NCBI RefSeq assembly: GCF_900215315.1
Contig: NZ_OBEB01000001.1
Location: 124,001-188,000, forward strand
Source of the DNA: Arsukibacterium tuosuense
GTDB taxonomy: Bacteria > Pseudomonadota > Gammaproteobacteria > Enterobacterales > Alteromonadaceae
DNA length: 64,000 bases
Direction: 5' to 3'
Positions within the stretch are counted from its first letter, which is position 1, and every line of letters starts with the position of its first letter. The translations under genes and the position numbers were made by a program. The notes under the pieces are model-generated. The model was given only the letters and a program-made list of their open reading frames with translations, was not told the DNA's origin and searched no databases. Below, piece by piece: positions 1 through 10,075 of the stretch.

Positions 1-1525
1 TAATTTCTATGATCCGGCTGGCCAGTGAAGATACAAATTCACGGTCGTGGCTAACGAATATCAGCGTACCTTTGTAATGTTCCAGTGCCATATTTAATGA
101 TTCGATCGACTCCATATCTAAGTGGTTAGTCGGCTCATCCATCACCAGAATATTGGGCCGCTGCAGCATCAGTTTGCCAAATAGCATCCTGCCCTTTTCA
201 CCACCCGACAACACCTTAACCGACTTTTTAATTTCATCCTGTGAAAATAATAACCGACCCAGGATGCCGCGAATGGCCTGTTCGTCATCAGATGGCTGCT
301 TCCATTGGCTCATCCAGTCAAACAACGTCATAGGCGCTGCAAATTCATGGGCATGATCCTGCGCATAGTAACCAATTTTAACGTTCTCAGACCACTTAAC
401 TGTGCCGGATTCCGGGGTTAAATCGCCCATCAGGCATTTTAACAAAGTCGTTTTACCGATACCGTTGGCGCCTAAAATGGCCACTTTCTCACCAACTTCA
501 ATGGTCATATTCAGGTTTTTTAAAAGTTGCAGCTCAGCAAAGCTTTTATTCAGACCTTCAACTTCAAGTGCCAGGCGATAAAGTTGCTTTTGCTGTTCAA
601 AGCGGATAAATGGATTAACCCGGCTGGACGCTTTCACTTCTTCCAGCTGAATTTTATCTATTTGCTTGGCACGTGACGTTGCCTGCTTCGCTTTCGACGC
701 ATTGGCAGAAAAACGACTGACAAAAGTCTGCAATTCAGCAATCTGGGCCTTTTTCTTGGCGTTATCAGACAGCAGTCGTTCGCGGGCCTGAGTGGCGGCA
801 AACATATATTCATCATAATTGCCCGGATACAGGCGCAGTTCACCATAATCCAGATCAGCCATATGGGTGCAGACACTGTTTAAAAAATGGCGGTCATGCG
901 AAATAATCACCATAGTGCTGTTGCGCTCGGCCAGCACGTTCTCTAACCAGCGAATGGTATTAATATCCAGGTTGTTGGTCGGTTCGTCCAGCAGCATTAT
1001 TTCCGGATCGGCAAACAATACCTGAGCCAGTAACACCCGAAGTTTAAAACCCGGCGCGATAGCAGACATCGGACCGAAATGCTGTTCAACCGGGATCCCT
1101 ACTCCAATCAGTAATTCACCGGCACGGGATTCCGCAGTGTATCCATCCATTTCACCAAAAGCGACTTCCAGATCGGCCACTTTCATGCCATCTTCTTCGC
1201 TCATCTCGCTACTGGCATAAATCCGATCGCGTTCTTCTTTTACTGCCCACAATTCAGCGTGGCCCATAATCACCGTATCAATGACTGAATACTGCTCAAA
1301 GGCAAACTGATCCTGATGCAATTTCGCAACCCGGTGGTTTGGTTCAACCGACACATTGCCGGCAGTCGGCTCAAGTTCGCGACTGAGGATTTTCATAAAG
1401 GTCGATTTACCACAACCATTGGCCCCGATCAGACCATAGCGGTTACCCTCACCGAATTTGATAGAAATGTTTTCAAACAACGGCTTGGCGCCGAATTGCA
1501 TTGTAATATTGGCAGTTGAGATCAC
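1..1525 (-). CDS. ybiT: ABC-F family ATPase YbiT (C-terminus cut by window edge)
   Basis: Soluble twin-ATPase of the ABC-F group, a family that acts on ribosomes rather than membranes. About 508 residues are visible; relatives have about 530, so only a short C-terminus is missing. The first Walker A (GANGCGKST) is near residues 34-42 and the second (GANGIGKTT) near 350-358. Both halves have LDEPTNNLD / MDEPTNHLD Walker B motifs. The first half has a degenerate signature (APGFKLRV), as YbiT does; the second has LSGGEK. The GTG start at 1525 aligns with the known YbiT N-terminus (residues 9-12 are MQFG). The next ATG, eight codons in, would shorten the protein. Its exact cellular target cannot be read from sequence. 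Confidence 0.9.
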   Translation of the reverse strand, partial: MISTANITMQFGAKPLFENISIKFGEGNRYGLIGANGCGKSTFMKILSRELEPTAGNVSVEPNHRVAKLHQDQFAFEQYSVIDTVIMGHAELWAVKEERDRIYASSEMSEEDGMKVADLEVAFGEMDGYTAESRAGELLIGVGIPVEQHFGPMSAIAPGFKLRVLLAQVLFADPEIMLLDEPTNNLDINTIRWLENVLAERNSTMVIISHDRHFLNSVCTHMADLDYGELRLYPGNYDEYMFAATQARERLLSDNAKKKAQIAELQTFVSRFSANASKAKQATSRAKQIDKIQLEEVKASSRVNPFIRFEQQKQLYRLALEVEGLNKSFAELQLLKNLNMTIEVGEKVAILGANGIGKTTLLKCLMGDLTPESGTVKWSENVKIGYYAQDHAHEFAAPMTLFDWMSQWKQPSDDEQAIRGILGRLLFSQDEIKKSVKVLSGGEKGRMLFGKLMLQRPNILVMDEPTNHLDMESIESLNMALEHYKGTLIFVSHDREFVSSLASRIIEI

Positions 1526-1595
1526 TAAAAGGTCCGCTACAGATTGTACTGGATGAAAAAGGTGCGCCACTATACGCGCTTTGCGCTATAAATTC

Positions 1596-1620
1596 AAAAA
1601 AACCGGCTTGTAAGCCGGTT
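1596..1620 (-). terminator. Rho-independent terminator of the zwf-eda operon
   Basis: Read leftward, the inverted repeat AACCGGCTTA / CAAGCCGGTT is followed by a run of T. It lies about 35 bases beyond the eda stop and before ybiT. Confidence 0.8.
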
Positions 1621-1655
1621 TAATGTTGTTGGTTGTTGCGGTATGACGACTACTG

Positions 1656-2309
1656 TCAGCGAGCTTGTGCCGCAACGGCAACAGCGGTGCGGGTTAACTC
1701 GGTTATTTTCGGCCAGTCTTTGTCACTGACTGCCTGATCTGGCACGATCCAGGAACCACCAACACAACTGACATTAGGTAACGCCAGATAGTCCAGATAA
1801 TTATTTTCATTAATGCCACCGGTGGGACAAAAACGAATATCCGAAAACGGGCCATGGATCGACTTCAGGGTTTTAACACCGCCAGCGGCTTCAGCAGGGA
1901 AGAATTTAAAATGAGTATAGCCGAGGCCGGTTCCTTCCATCAGTTCTGAAATGCTGGCAATACCCGGAATAAGCGGAATGGCCGAGTCTTTGCCAGCCTG
2001 CAGTAATTCCCGGGTCAGGCCAGGACTAATGGCAAACTTAGCGCCGGCAGCAATAACCTGCTCCAGTTGTGCAGCGGTAGTAACAGTACCCGCCCCTACA
2101 ATGGCCTCGGGTACTTGTTCAGCCAGTAGTTTAATCGCATCCATTGCAACAGGCGTGCGCAAGGTGACTTCCAAAACCCGGATACCCCCAGCCAGCAGGG
2201 CTTTTGCCATCGGCACGGCGTCAGCCAGATCTTTAATTACAATAACCGGAACTACTGCACCTTGTGCAAATAATTCAGCCGGTTGGAGTTGCCAATTTTC
2301 AAATGCCAT
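1656..2309 (-). CDS. eda: KDPG/KHG aldolase
   Basis: Class I aldolase that splits 2-keto-3-deoxy-6-phosphogluconate into pyruvate and glyceraldehyde-3-phosphate, the last step of the Entner-Doudoroff pathway. The 217-residue length is normal. The Schiff-base lysine is in the [11 protein letters not shown] segment (about Lys135). The catalytic glutamate is in LEVTLRTP (about Glu47), and phosphate-binding stretches VGAGTV and CPTGGI are present. It is the last gene of the operon, starting 3 bases after the glk stop, and a strong terminator follows. Confidence 0.95.
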   Translation of the reverse strand: MAFENWQLQPAELFAQGAVVPVIVIKDLADAVPMAKALLAGGIRVLEVTLRTPVAMDAIKLLAEQVPEAIVGAGTVTTAAQLEQVIAAGAKFAISPGLTRELLQAGKDSAIPLIPGIASISELMEGTGLGYTHFKFFPAEAAGGVKTLKSIHGPFSDIRFCPTGGINENNYLDYLALPNVSCVGGSWIVPDQAVSDKDWPKITELTRTAVAVAAQAR

Positions 2310-2312
2310 AAA

Positions 2313-3284
2313 TTAACTCGCCAAAGATTGTTTTAGGTAAACTGCCGCGCCCAGCAAGCCAGGCTGTGGGGCAGTCACGATATAAGTGGCGATCTGGCGA
2401 TTGAACGCACTAAACCGACCTTTTGCTTCAAAACGGGTTCTGAATTCACTGGCTGCCATAAGCGGCAGTAATTTCGGGGCTATGCCACCAGCGACGTAAA
2501 CGCCACCAAATGTACTGAGCGTCAGCGCCAAATTACCCGCTATACTACCCAGGCTTGCGAAGAACTGGGCTACCGTTGCAGTAGCAAGCTCAGAACTACC
2601 TGCCAGTGCCAGGTTACCAATTTCACCTGCCGACAGTGGTGCAACATCTAAACGACGGTGCAACGCCAACGCCCGGTAGATAGCTTCAAGCCCGGGGCCT
2701 GATAACAAACGTTCCGGCGAGACATGTCCATACTCTTTACTCAGCACCTGCTGAATAAACCATTCCTGTTCGGTCTGCGCCGCCCAGTCTACATGGCCAC
2801 CTTCGCCGGGTAGCGGGATAAACTTGTTATCAACATTAACTAAATGAGCAACGCCCAGGCCGGTACCTGCACCAAGTACCGCCATCGGTTGATTGTGCTG
2901 CGCAGCTCCCTGGCCAATCTGAACTTTGTCATTGCTGCTTAGTGCAGGTAAACACATCGCTACCGCGGTAAAATCGTTCATCACCAGTAAGCGCTTTAAG
3001 CCTAACTGGCGCTGCATAGCACTGATCGAAAAATGCCAGTGGAAATTAGTCATGCTGACGTTATCACCGGTTACCGGACAGGCAATGGCAATAGCCACGT
3101 GCTTCAGTGCGGTCAGTTGCTGCTCCAGCTGATAATGCTGTAAGGCATCTGCCAGGCTGGCGAAGGTAGCACAGGGATACACTGCTACTTTATCCAGCGC
3201 CAGGCTGGCTAAATTTACCCGGCTGAACCGGGCGTTAGTGCCACCAATATCCGCAACGATGGCGTAATCAACCGCATTAGCCAT
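2313..3284 (-). CDS. glk: Glucokinase
   Basis: Cytosolic ATP-dependent glucose kinase (323 residues, usual for the bacterial Glk family). The N-terminal phosphate-binding motif DIGGTNARF is near residues 12-20, GAGTGLG is mid-protein, and EGGHVDWA contributes to the sugar site. Its ATG sits inside the last codons of edd, overlapping by 8 bases, which suggests translational coupling. Having glk in the operon means the locus can take free glucose into the pathway without relying on PTS phosphorylation; that part is inference. Confidence 0.93.
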   Translation of the reverse strand: MANAVDYAIVADIGGTNARFSRVNLASLALDKVAVYPCATFASLADALQHYQLEQQLTALKHVAIAIACPVTGDNVSMTNFHWHFSISAMQRQLGLKRLLVMNDFTAVAMCLPALSSNDKVQIGQGAAQHNQPMAVLGAGTGLGVAHLVNVDNKFIPLPGEGGHVDWAAQTEQEWFIQQVLSKEYGHVSPERLLSGPGLEAIYRALALHRRLDVAPLSAGEIGNLALAGSSELATATVAQFFASLGSIAGNLALTLSTFGGVYVAGGIAPKLLPLMAASEFRTRFEAKGRFSAFNRQIATYIVTAPQPGLLGAAVYLKQSLAS

Positions 3285-5109
3285 GCAAATGCTCCTCAGT
3301 TACGAACAAACTACAAGCCCCCTGCTCGGCACCGCTTAACTGAGCACGCATGGCGCCGAACATTTCCCGGCCCATACCATAAAAGTTATGGCTTAAATCA
3401 CTTTGCGCCAGTTCGCGGGCATTAAATTCGGCAGCGTCAACCAACACTTCCAGTTTGCCACTGTTGCCATCAACCAGCATCATGTCGCCGGTTTTAATCC
3501 GGCCAATAGCGCCGCCATCAACGGCTTCCGGAGTGACATGAATAGCTGCAGGCACTTTACCTGACGCGCCAGACATCCGGCCATCGGTTACCAGCGCAAC
3601 TTTAAAGCCCTTATCCTGCAACACGCCAAGCGGTGGTGTCAGTTTATGCAGTTCTGGCATACCACAAGCCTTCGGGCCTTGAAACCTGACAACCACTATA
3701 CAATCTTTATTCAGCTCACCGGCTTTAAAAGCGGCATCCAGCTCATGCTGGCTCTGGAATACCACAGCTGGCGCTTTTATTACTTCAGTGCCATCACGCA
3801 GTGCTGATGTTTTCAAGATAGCCCGGCCGATATTGCCAGACAGCACTTCTAAGCCGCCATGGCTTTTGAACGGTTTGGTCACTGTCGCTAAGACATCAGG
3901 GTCCAGTGATTGTGCCGGCGCATCAACCCAATGCAGCTTGCCGTCTTTTAACAGCGGTTGCTGGGTATAACGACGCAAGCCCGGACCGGCAATCGTTTGT
4001 ACATCCTCGTGCAGTAAGCCAGCATCCAGTAACTCACGGATCAACAATGCCATGCCGCCTGCATGTTGAAAATGGTTAATATCAGCCTGGCCATTCGGGT
4101 AAATCCGGGTTAGCAGCGGTGTGGCAGCTGATAATTCGGCAAAGTCGTCCCAGTTAACAATAAAACCGGCAGACCGGGCGACAGCAACCAGGTGCATAGT
4201 GTGGTTAGTAGAGCCACCTGTTGCCAGTAAGCCAACAATGCCATTAACAATGGCTTTGGCGTCAACCAGCTTACCTATTGGTAAATAATTATCACCCAGC
4301 TGAGTTAAGCGGGTTACCTGACGCGCTGCCGCTTTAGTCAGTTCGTCCCGTAACGCGCTACCCGGGTTAACAAATGAAGAACCGGGTAAATGCAGGCCCA
4401 TCATTTCAACGACCAGCTGGTTAGAGTTAGCGGTGCCATAAAAAGTACAGGTGCCGGCCGAGTGATAAGATGCAGACTCTGCTTCCAGTAATTCTTCTTT
4501 GCCTACCTTACCTTCAGCAAACAGCTGGCGTACTCTGGCTTTTTCCTTATTAGGAATGCCTGAAGGCATAGGGCCTGCAGGTACAAAGACAAATGGCAGA
4601 TGACCAAAGCTCAATGCGGCCATTAATAAACCCGGGACTATTTTGTCACAAATACCCAGCATCAGGCCGCCATCAAACATATTGTGAGATAACCCCACCG
4701 CCGCCGACATCGCAATAATATCCCGGCTAAGTAAACTTAATTCCATGCCTGGCTGGCCCTGAGTTACGCCGTCGCACATGGCGGGTACACCACCGGCAAA
4801 CTGCGCCACGCTACCAACTTCATTGATGGCCTGCTTAATGGTTTGAGGATAAGTTTCATAGGGCTGATGTGCCGACAACATGTCGTTATAAGACGAGACA
4901 ATGCCAATATTGGCTTTGGTCAGGCTGCGTAAATCTGCTTTATCCTGTTTATTACAGGCAGCAAAGCCATGCGCCAGATTGCCGCAACTTAATACGCCAC
5001 GATGGGGGCCGCTTTGGCCAGCTTCGTCTATCCGGGCAAGATAAATAGCCCGGCTTTTGTTGCTGCGGGCAATAATGCGGTCGGTGACCCGTTGAATAAC
5101 AGGATTCAT
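3277..5109 (-). CDS. edd: Phosphogluconate dehydratase
   Basis: Iron-sulfur dehydratase of the IlvD/Edd family that converts 6-phosphogluconate to KDPG. I chose the ATG at 5109 (610 residues) because a clear AGGA box precedes it; an upstream start at 5154 would add 15 residues reading into pgl. Cluster cysteines are visible at about residues 154 (GICDKIVPG) and 221 (GTCTFYG), the positions expected for Edd rather than Ilv[16 protein letters not shown] and TGGSTNH are conserved. It starts 10 bases after pgl and overlaps glk. Confidence 0.95.
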   Translation of the reverse strand: MNPVIQRVTDRIIARSNKSRAIYLARIDEAGQSGPHRGVLSCGNLAHGFAACNKQDKADLRSLTKANIGIVSSYNDMLSAHQPYETYPQTIKQAINEVGSVAQFAGGVPAMCDGVTQGQPGMELSLLSRDIIAMSAAVGLSHNMFDGGLMLGICDKIVPGLLMAALSFGHLPFVFVPAGPMPSGIPNKEKARVRQLFAEGKVGKEELLEAESASYHSAGTCTFYGTANSNQLVVEMMGLHLPGSSFVNPGSALRDELTKAAARQVTRLTQLGDNYLPIGKLVDAKAIVNGIVGLLATGGSTNHTMHLVAVARSAGFIVNWDDFAELSAATPLLTRIYPNGQADINHFQHAGGMALLIRELLDAGLLHEDVQTIAGPGLRRYTQQPLLKDGKLHWVDAPAQSLDPDVLATVTKPFKSHGGLEVLSGNIGRAILKTSALRDGTEVIKAPAVVFQSQHELDAAFKAGELNKDCIVVVRFQGPKACGMPELHKLTPPLGVLQDKGFKVALVTDGRMSGASGKVPAAIHVTPEAVDGGAIGRIKTGDMMLVDGNSGKLEVLVDAAEFNARELAQSDLSHNFYGMGREMFGAMRAQLSGAEQGACSLFVTEEHLHG

Positions 5110-5119
5110 AACAGTTCCT

Positions 5120-5809
5120 CTAATTAGCGGCGTACATAACGGCCACATCAACATCTGGCTGTTGCAAAATAGCGCGGATTGGCATGCTGGTTACATCAGT
5201 ACCTGCCTGAGCTTTGTTAAGCACATCAAGTTTGCTCTGGCCAACCAGGTGAATAAATATCTGCCCGGCATTGAGCAGCCTTGGTAAACTGAGTGATATA
5301 CGCTGATGGGGTGCTGTTGTCGGATTAACCGCCAGCACTGCCGGCGCATCAGCGGCTAAACCGCTATTAAGTTCAGCACTGCACGGAAACAGCGACGCAG
5401 TATGGCCATCTTCACCCATACCCAGAATAACGGCATCAAACGCCGGTATTGCGGCTATTCGTGGCAAAATGGTGGCAACCGCAGCTTCAGCTTTCGCTGC
5501 AGGTGCATACAAGCTGATAAATTCAGCTTTTGCCGCCTTCCCTTTTAACAAGTTGGCTTTCACCAGTCGCTCGTTACTATCCGCAGAGTCGACCGGTACA
5601 AAACGTTCGTCAGCTAATAAAATGGTCACGTTTTGCCAGGCTAAATCAGTTTCAGATAGCGCATTAAACAGCGCTGTGGGTGTTCTGCCCCCAGATACGA
5701 CTAAATAAGCCCGGCCACGCTGGGAAATTGCTTCATTCAGCAGAGTAACCAATCGGTTGGCAAAATCCGTGTTTAACGCCTTGGTATCGGAGTATTGATG
5801 AAGTTGCAT
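5120..5809 (-). CDS. pgl: 6-phosphogluconolactonase
   Basis: Hydrolyses 6-phosphogluconolactone to 6-phosphogluconate (NagB/Pgl fold, DevB type). The start at 5809 gives 229 residues, the usual size, with an AGGCGA box upstream. A much longer reading frame continues upstream, but it only overlaps zwf. Motifs are VSGGRTP near residues 38-44, LADERFVP near 65-72 and [13 protein letters not shown], which carries the catalytic histidine. It lies between zwf (19-base gap) and edd (10-base gap), in pathway order. Confidence 0.93.
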   Translation of the reverse strand: MQLHQYSDTKALNTDFANRLVTLLNEAISQRGRAYLVVSGGRTPTALFNALSETDLAWQNVTILLADERFVPVDSADSNERLVKANLLKGKAAKAEFISLYAPAAKAEAAVATILPRIAAIPAFDAVILGMGEDGHTASLFPCSAELNSGLAADAPAVLAVNPTTAPHQRISLSLPRLLNAGQIFIHLVGQSKLDVLNKAQAGTDVTSMPIRAILQQPDVDVAVMYAAN

Positions 5810-5828
5810 AATTAATCGCCTAATCTGT

Positions 5829-7310
5829 TTATTCGTCCCAGTTGCGCTCATCGCGCGCCAGCATTGAAATCGAGGCAACAGGACCCCAGGTGCCGGCCTG
5901 ATAGGTTTTGGCTGGCTCATTGTTGTTTTTCCAGGCATTAAGGATGCCATCAACCCATTGCCATGCTTGTTCAACTTCATCACGGCGTACGAACAAATAC
6001 TGATTACCCAGCATGGCTTCAAGCAATAAACGCTCATAAGCATCAGCAATTCGCTGTGACTTAAAGGTTTCATCGAAACTTAAATCAAGTTTGCTCTGCT
6101 GCAGGCGCATATGTTCGCCAAGGCCCGGTATTTTATTCATTACCTGCACTTCCACCCCTTCGTCAGGTTGTAAGCGGATAATTAACTTGTTGGCGGGCAA
6201 TTCATTATAGGTTTCGTGAAAGATATTATGCGGCTGTGGCTTGAAGCAGATAACCACTTCACTGTGTTTTTTCGGCATACGCTTTCCGGTACGCAGGTAA
6301 AACGGCACACCTGCCCAGCGCCAGTTATCAATATCGACTTTTATTGCCACAAAAGTCTCTGTCCGGCTACCGGAACGAGCGCCCTCTTCTTCCAGGTATC
6401 CCGGCACTTGTTTGCCACTGACAAAACCGCTGGCATATTGGCCCCGGACTGTTTTTTCCTGGACGTTGCTACTGTCTATCCGACGCAATGCTTTTAATAC
6501 TTTTAGTTTTTCATCACGAATACTGTCTGCATCGAGTCTGGCAGGGGGCTCCATCGCAATCAGTGACAATACCTGCAATAAGTGATTTTGCACCATATCG
6601 CGCATCTGACCGGCATCGTCATAGTAACTCCACCGTCCTTCCACCCCGACTTCTTCAGCCACGGTAATTTGCACATGATCTATGGCATTGTGATCCCAGT
6701 TAGACGCAAAAATAGCGTTTGCGAAGCGCAGTGCCAGTAAGTTTAATACTGTTTCTTTACCCAGGTAATGATCTATCCGGTAAATCTGACATTCTTTAAA
6801 GTGTTCAGCGACCTGATCATTAATAACAATAGAAGAGGCTAAATCATGGCCGATGGGTTTTTCCAGCACGACTCTGGACGGTTCTGCCGCTAAACCTGCA
6901 GCGGCCAGACCTTTACACAGATCACCAAATAACGCAGGCGGCGTGGCGAAATAGCTAACTGGTGTTCGTTTAGACGCATCCACCAGTTTACCCAGCTTTT
7001 TATAATCACTGGTTTGGGTCAAATCAAGTTGCACATATAACAGCTTTGCAGCCAGTTGCTGCCAGATTGCCTCGTCTAACGGTTCTTTTTTCAAAAACGT
7101 TGTGAGGTTTGTTTTTACCATGTCCAGGTAGCCGCTGTTATCCATCGCATCGCGGGCGACGCCGATAATGCGTGAGTCTGCTGCCAGCAACCCTGCTTTT
7201 TCTAACTGATATAACGCAGGTAGCAACTTACGCCGGGCTAAGTCGCCTTTAGTGCCGAATAAGATTAAATCGCAGGCGTTATTCTGGGCATTTTGTGCTG
7301 TTGTTGTCAT
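5829..7310 (-). CDS. zwf: Glucose-6-phosphate 1-dehydrogenase
   Basis: NADP-linked oxidation of glucose-6-phosphate, the entry to both the Entner-Doudoroff and pentose phosphate pathways. The ATG at 7310 follows an AAGGG box and gives 493 residues; an ATG 15 bases upstream is less well placed. The nucleotide-binding motif FGTKGDLARRKL is at residues 18-30, EKPIGHD at 150-156 and the active-site RIDHYLGKE at 178-186. First gene of the five-gene operon and divergent from hexR. The shared gap carries HexR-type palindromes, so repression by HexR relieved by KDPG is expected from the family. Confidence 0.96.
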   Translation of the reverse strand: MTTTAQNAQNNACDLILFGTKGDLARRKLLPALYQLEKAGLLAADSRIIGVARDAMDNSGYLDMVKTNLTTFLKKEPLDEAIWQQLAAKLLYVQLDLTQTSDYKKLGKLVDASKRTPVSYFATPPALFGDLCKGLAAAGLAAEPSRVVLEKPIGHDLASSIVINDQVAEHFKECQIYRIDHYLGKETVLNLLALRFANAIFASNWDHNAIDHVQITVAEEVGVEGRWSYYDDAGQMRDMVQNHLLQVLSLIAMEPPARLDADSIRDEKLKVLKALRRIDSSNVQEKTVRGQYASGFVSGKQVPGYLEEEGARSGSRTETFVAIKVDIDNWRWAGVPFYLRTGKRMPKKHSEVVICFKPQPHNIFHETYNELPANKLIIRLQPDEGVEVQVMNKIPGLGEHMRLQQSKLDLSFDETFKSQRIADAYERLLLEAMLGNQYLFVRRDEVEQAWQWVDGILNAWKNNNEPAKTYQAGTWGPVASISMLARDERNWDE

Positions 7311-7353
7311 ATCTGACCCTTGCAATAATACGTAATTTTACAACACTTAAGCC

Positions 7354-7382
7354 ATACTAGCGCGCTGAAAAGCCGCTGTAAA
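7354..7382 (-). promoter_or_regulatory. Predicted sigma-70 promoter for the zwf operon
   Basis: Leftward TTTACA (7382-7377) and TAGTAT (7359-7354) are separated by 17 bases. The predicted transcript would start about 37 bases before the zwf ATG. The HexR-type palindrome lies just upstream of the -35 box. The -10 match is only 4 of 6, so this is a prediction. Confidence 0.4.
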
Positions 7383-7392
7383 CCCGATTTGT

Positions 7393-7407
7393 TGTAATTT
7401 AATTACA
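7393..7407. promoter_or_regulatory. HexR operator between zwf and hexR
   Basis: Palindrome TGTAATTTAATTACA fits the TGTAAT-N3-ATTACA form known for HexR boxes. It sits in the divergent gap, so it could control both zwf and hexR. It lies about ten bases upstream of the predicted zwf -35 box. Confidence 0.8.
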
Positions 7408-7456
7408 TAAGAACTTATATTTTGACTAATCTTACATATTAAGGCAGCCTTAGCAA

Positions 7457-7466
7457 TGTAATTACA
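7457..7466. promoter_or_regulatory. Shortened HexR-like palindrome before hexR
   Basis: TGTAATTACA has the same half sites as the main HexR box but lacks the central bases. Its centre is about 61 bases, close to six helical turns, from the centre of the full box. It may be a secondary or decayed site. Confidence 0.35.
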
Positions 7467-7571
7467 GTTTTGTGGTAAATTTAATACTGTTTTGTCGTCT
7501 TACTTGGTGTATAACCAAGCTGGCAACAATTTTTGCCGCCACTACAATTTATTGAGATCAGGAATTAGCGG

Positions 7572-8429
7572 ATGAACGTACTGGAAAAAATCGTAGGTAG
7601 TGTTACCAGCTTCAGCAAATCTGAGCGCAAGGTTGCTGATGTTATTCTGGCTAATCCACAAATTACTATTCACAGTAGTATAGCAGCACTGGCCAAAATG
7701 GCTGATGTTAGCGAACCTACGGTTAACCGGTTCTGTCGCCGTCTTGATACTAAAGGTTTTCCTGATTTTAAACTGCATTTGGCGCAAAGTCTGGCTAATG
7801 GCACACCTTATGTAAACCGTCATGTTGAAGAAGAAGATGGCCCTGAAGCCTACACCGCTAAGATTTTCGAATCGACTATGGCGGCGTTAGATACTGCAAG
7901 GCAAAGAGTCGATATTAATACCATTAATCGTGCGGTTGACGTACTGACTCAGGCCAAGAAAATTTCGTTTTTCGGTTTGGGCGCGTCTGCTTCTGTAGCG
8001 CACGATGCGCAGAATAAGTTTTTCCGTTTTAATGTGCCCGTGGTCTGTTTTGACGACATTGTGATGCAGCGAATGTCCGCGATCAACAGTTCTGATGGTG
8101 ATGTAGTGGTATGTATCAGCCACACCGGCCGTACGAAAAACCTCTGTGATATTGCGGCCATCGCCCGGGAAAACGATGCCACAGTGATTGGCATTACCGC
8201 TTATGACAGCCCGTTAGCCCGTGAATGCACCCTGGTGTTGTCACTGGACGTCCCTGAAGACACCGATATGTATATGCCGATGGCATCACGGGTAGCTCAG
8301 TTGGTGCTTATTGATATTCTGGCCACAGGCTTTACGTTGCGACGCGGCAGTAAATTCCGGGAAAATCTGAAAAAAGTAAAAGATAGTCTGCGCGGCTCGC
8401 GATTTGAAAAGAAAGATTTCGCCAACTAA
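7572..8429 (+). CDS. hexR: HexR-type transcriptional regulator (RpiR family)
   Basis: DNA-binding regulator of central sugar metabolism (285 residues). An N-terminal RpiR helix-turn-helix domain (about residues 1-77; SIAALAKMADVSEPTVNRFCRRL is split across its recognition helix) is followed by a SIS sugar-phosphate domain (about 120-250; FGLGASASVAHDA and CISHTGRT). Known HexR proteins sense KDPG. Its neighbours are exactly the expected targets: the Entner-Doudoroff operon on one side and pykA on the other, each with a matching palindrome. A terminator hairpin follows, separating it from pykA. Confidence 0.93.
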   Translation: MNVLEKIVGSVTSFSKSERKVADVILANPQITIHSSIAALAKMADVSEPTVNRFCRRLDTKGFPDFKLHLAQSLANGTPYVNRHVEEEDGPEAYTAKIFESTMAALDTARQRVDINTINRAVDVLTQAKKISFFGLGASASVAHDAQNKFFRFNVPVVCFDDIVMQRMSAINSSDGDVVVCISHTGRTKNLCDIAAIARENDATVIGITAYDSPLARECTLVLSLDVPEDTDMYMPMASRVAQLVLIDILATGFTLRRGSKFRENLKKVKDSLRGSRFEKKDFAN

Positions 8430-8449
8430 ATTGTAGTACAGTTTCCTCT

Positions 8450-8482
8450 CAGGTTGGTTAACTGCACCAACCTGTCGCTTTT
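8450..8482 (+). terminator. Terminator after hexR
   Basis: Nine-base inverted repeat CAGGTTGGT / ACCAACCTG with a 7-base loop, followed by TCGCTTTT. It lies 20 bases after the hexR stop. Confidence 0.6.
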
Positions 8483-8503
8483 AATATTATTGTCGCTGTA
8501 TTC

Positions 8504-8518
8504 TGTAATAAAATTACA
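8504..8518. promoter_or_regulatory. HexR operator upstream of pykA
   Basis: TGTAATAAAATTACA has the same half sites and spacing as the zwf/hexR box. It lies 48 bases before the pykA ATG, where bound protein would be expected to affect the promoter. Confidence 0.75.
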
Positions 8519-8566
8519 TTACACTAATTGCATTGTTAGATCCGCGTTCAACAGCAGGAGCATCTG

Positions 8567-10003
8567 ATGCCAAGAAGAACCAAAATAGTCGCTACTCTCG
8601 GCCCCGCTACTAATACCCAGCAATCAATCGAAAAGCTTATCAGTGCGGGTGCCACCGTGTTCAGGCTGAATTTCTCCCATGGTACTGCTGATGATCACCG
8701 TGAGCGAGCTGGTATGGTGCGTGCTGCTGCCACTAAACTGGGAGCGCACGTAGCCATTCTTGGCGACTTGCAGGGTCCGAAAATCCGGGTATCTACTTTT
8801 AAAGAAGGTGCGGTACTGCTAGCCGAAGGCCAGCAGTTTGTGCTGGATGCCAGCCTGGCCAAAGGTGAAGGTGATCATCACCAGGTGGGTATTGATTATA
8901 AAGCCCTGCCACAGGATGTTAGCGACGGCGATTTGCTGTTACTGGACGATGGCAGGATCCAACTGCAGGTTGAGCGGGTTGATGGTGACAGGGTTTATAC
9001 CAAAGTTACTGTCGGTGGTAAGCTTAGCAATAATAAAGGCATTAACCGCCAGGGCGGCGGGTTGACGGCCCCTGCCCTGACTGAAAAAGATAAAGCCGAT
9101 ATTATTACCGCTGCGGAGATTGATGTAGATTTTCTGGCGGTGTCATTCCCGCGCAGCGGCGATGATATGCGTCTGGCTCGGGAGTTAGCCCGGGCAGCGG
9201 GTTCTGAAGCACGCTTAATGGCAAAAATTGAACGGGCAGAAGCCGTCGCTGACAACGAAACTCTGGACGACATCATCCGGGCGTCGGATGCAGTAATGGT
9301 TGCCCGTGGTGATTTAGGGGTTGAAATTGGTGACGCTGAGCTGGTTGGGCAGCAAAAACGGATTATTGCCCGCTCTCGTCAGCTTAACCGGGTAGTCATC
9401 ACCGCCACGCAAATGATGGAAAGTATGATAGAAAGCCCGATGCCAACCCGGGCTGAAGTAATGGACGTGGCTAATGCGGTGCTTGATGGCACTGACGCGG
9501 TGATGCTGTCTGCTGAAACCGCCGCGGGTAAGTATCCGACAGAAACGGTTAAAGCGATGGCCCGGGTCTGTGACGGCGCAGAGAAGCATCCAAGTGTGCA
9601 AATCTCCAAACACCGGATGGATGTTGCTTTTACCGAGATCAGTGAAACCATTGCCCTGTCAGCGATGTATGCAGCCAATCATTTAGCCGATATTAAGGCG
9701 ATTATTGCTTTAACAGAGTCAGGCTACACTGCGAAGTTAATGTCGCGGATAACCTCACCTCAACCTATTTACGCTTTGTCCCGCCATGATAAAACGTTGA
9801 ATAAAATGGCGCTGTACCGTGGCGTATATCCGGCGTTTTTTGATAGCACAGCGCAATCAGCCCAGTCACTGGCAGATGCCGCTATTGATGCCATCCGTAA
9901 ACAGGCCGGCCTGAAAAGCGGTGATCTGGTCATTATGACCCATGGTGATGCTATGGAAACGATTGGTGCATCTAATACCTGTAAAATTGTCCAGGTAAAA
10001 TAG
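8567..10003 (+). CDS. pykA: Pyruvate kinase (PykA type)
   Basis: Converts phosphoenolpyruvate and ADP to pyruvate and ATP. The 478-residue length fits PykA. Motifs include [12 protein letters not shown] at the N-terminus, [17 protein letters not shown], the active-site segment [21 protein letters not shown] and [11 protein letters not shown] domain (about 70-170) and a C-terminal effector domain are present. A good AGGAG box precedes the ATG. With the HexR operator upstream and hexR next door, it likely shares KDPG-linked control with the Entner-Doudoroff operon. Confidence 0.95.
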   Translation: MPRRTKIVATLGPATNTQQSIEKLISAGATVFRLNFSHGTADDHRERAGMVRAAATKLGAHVAILGDLQGPKIRVSTFKEGAVLLAEGQQFVLDASLAKGEGDHHQVGIDYKALPQDVSDGDLLLLDDGRIQLQVERVDGDRVYTKVTVGGKLSNNKGINRQGGGLTAPALTEKDKADIITAAEIDVDFLAVSFPRSGDDMRLARELARAAGSEARLMAKIERAEAVADNETLDDIIRASDAVMVARGDLGVEIGDAELVGQQKRIIARSRQLNRVVITATQMMESMIESPMPTRAEVMDVANAVLDGTDAVMLSAETAAGKYPTETVKAMARVCDGAEKHPSVQISKHRMDVAFTEISETIALSAMYAANHLADIKAIIALTESGYTAKLMSRITSPQPIYALSRHDKTLNKMALYRGVYPAFFDSTAQSAQSLADAAIDAIRKQAGLKSGDLVIMTHGDAMETIGASNTCKIVQVK

Positions 10004-10030
10004 TTTCAGATTACTGTTTTGATAATAATA

Positions 10031-10054
10031 AAGGGCCGGACAGGCCCTTTTTTA
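10031..10054 (+). terminator. Terminator after pykA
   Basis: Inverted repeat AAGGGCC / GGCCCTT followed by seven T. The other strand has a weaker T-rich tail, so it may also serve the converging DMT gene. Confidence 0.85.
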
Positions 10055-10075
10055 TTGGTAAAAGTTCTGTAATTG

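Noticed and set aside
5120-6073. A 317-residue version of Pgl
   Set aside because: The extra N-terminal 88 residues come from reading through the zwf 3' end in another frame. The start at 5809 has a ribosome site and gives the normal length.
7422-7450. Sigma-70 promoter for hexR starting with TTGACT at 7422
   Set aside because: No acceptable -10 box follows at 16-18 bases.
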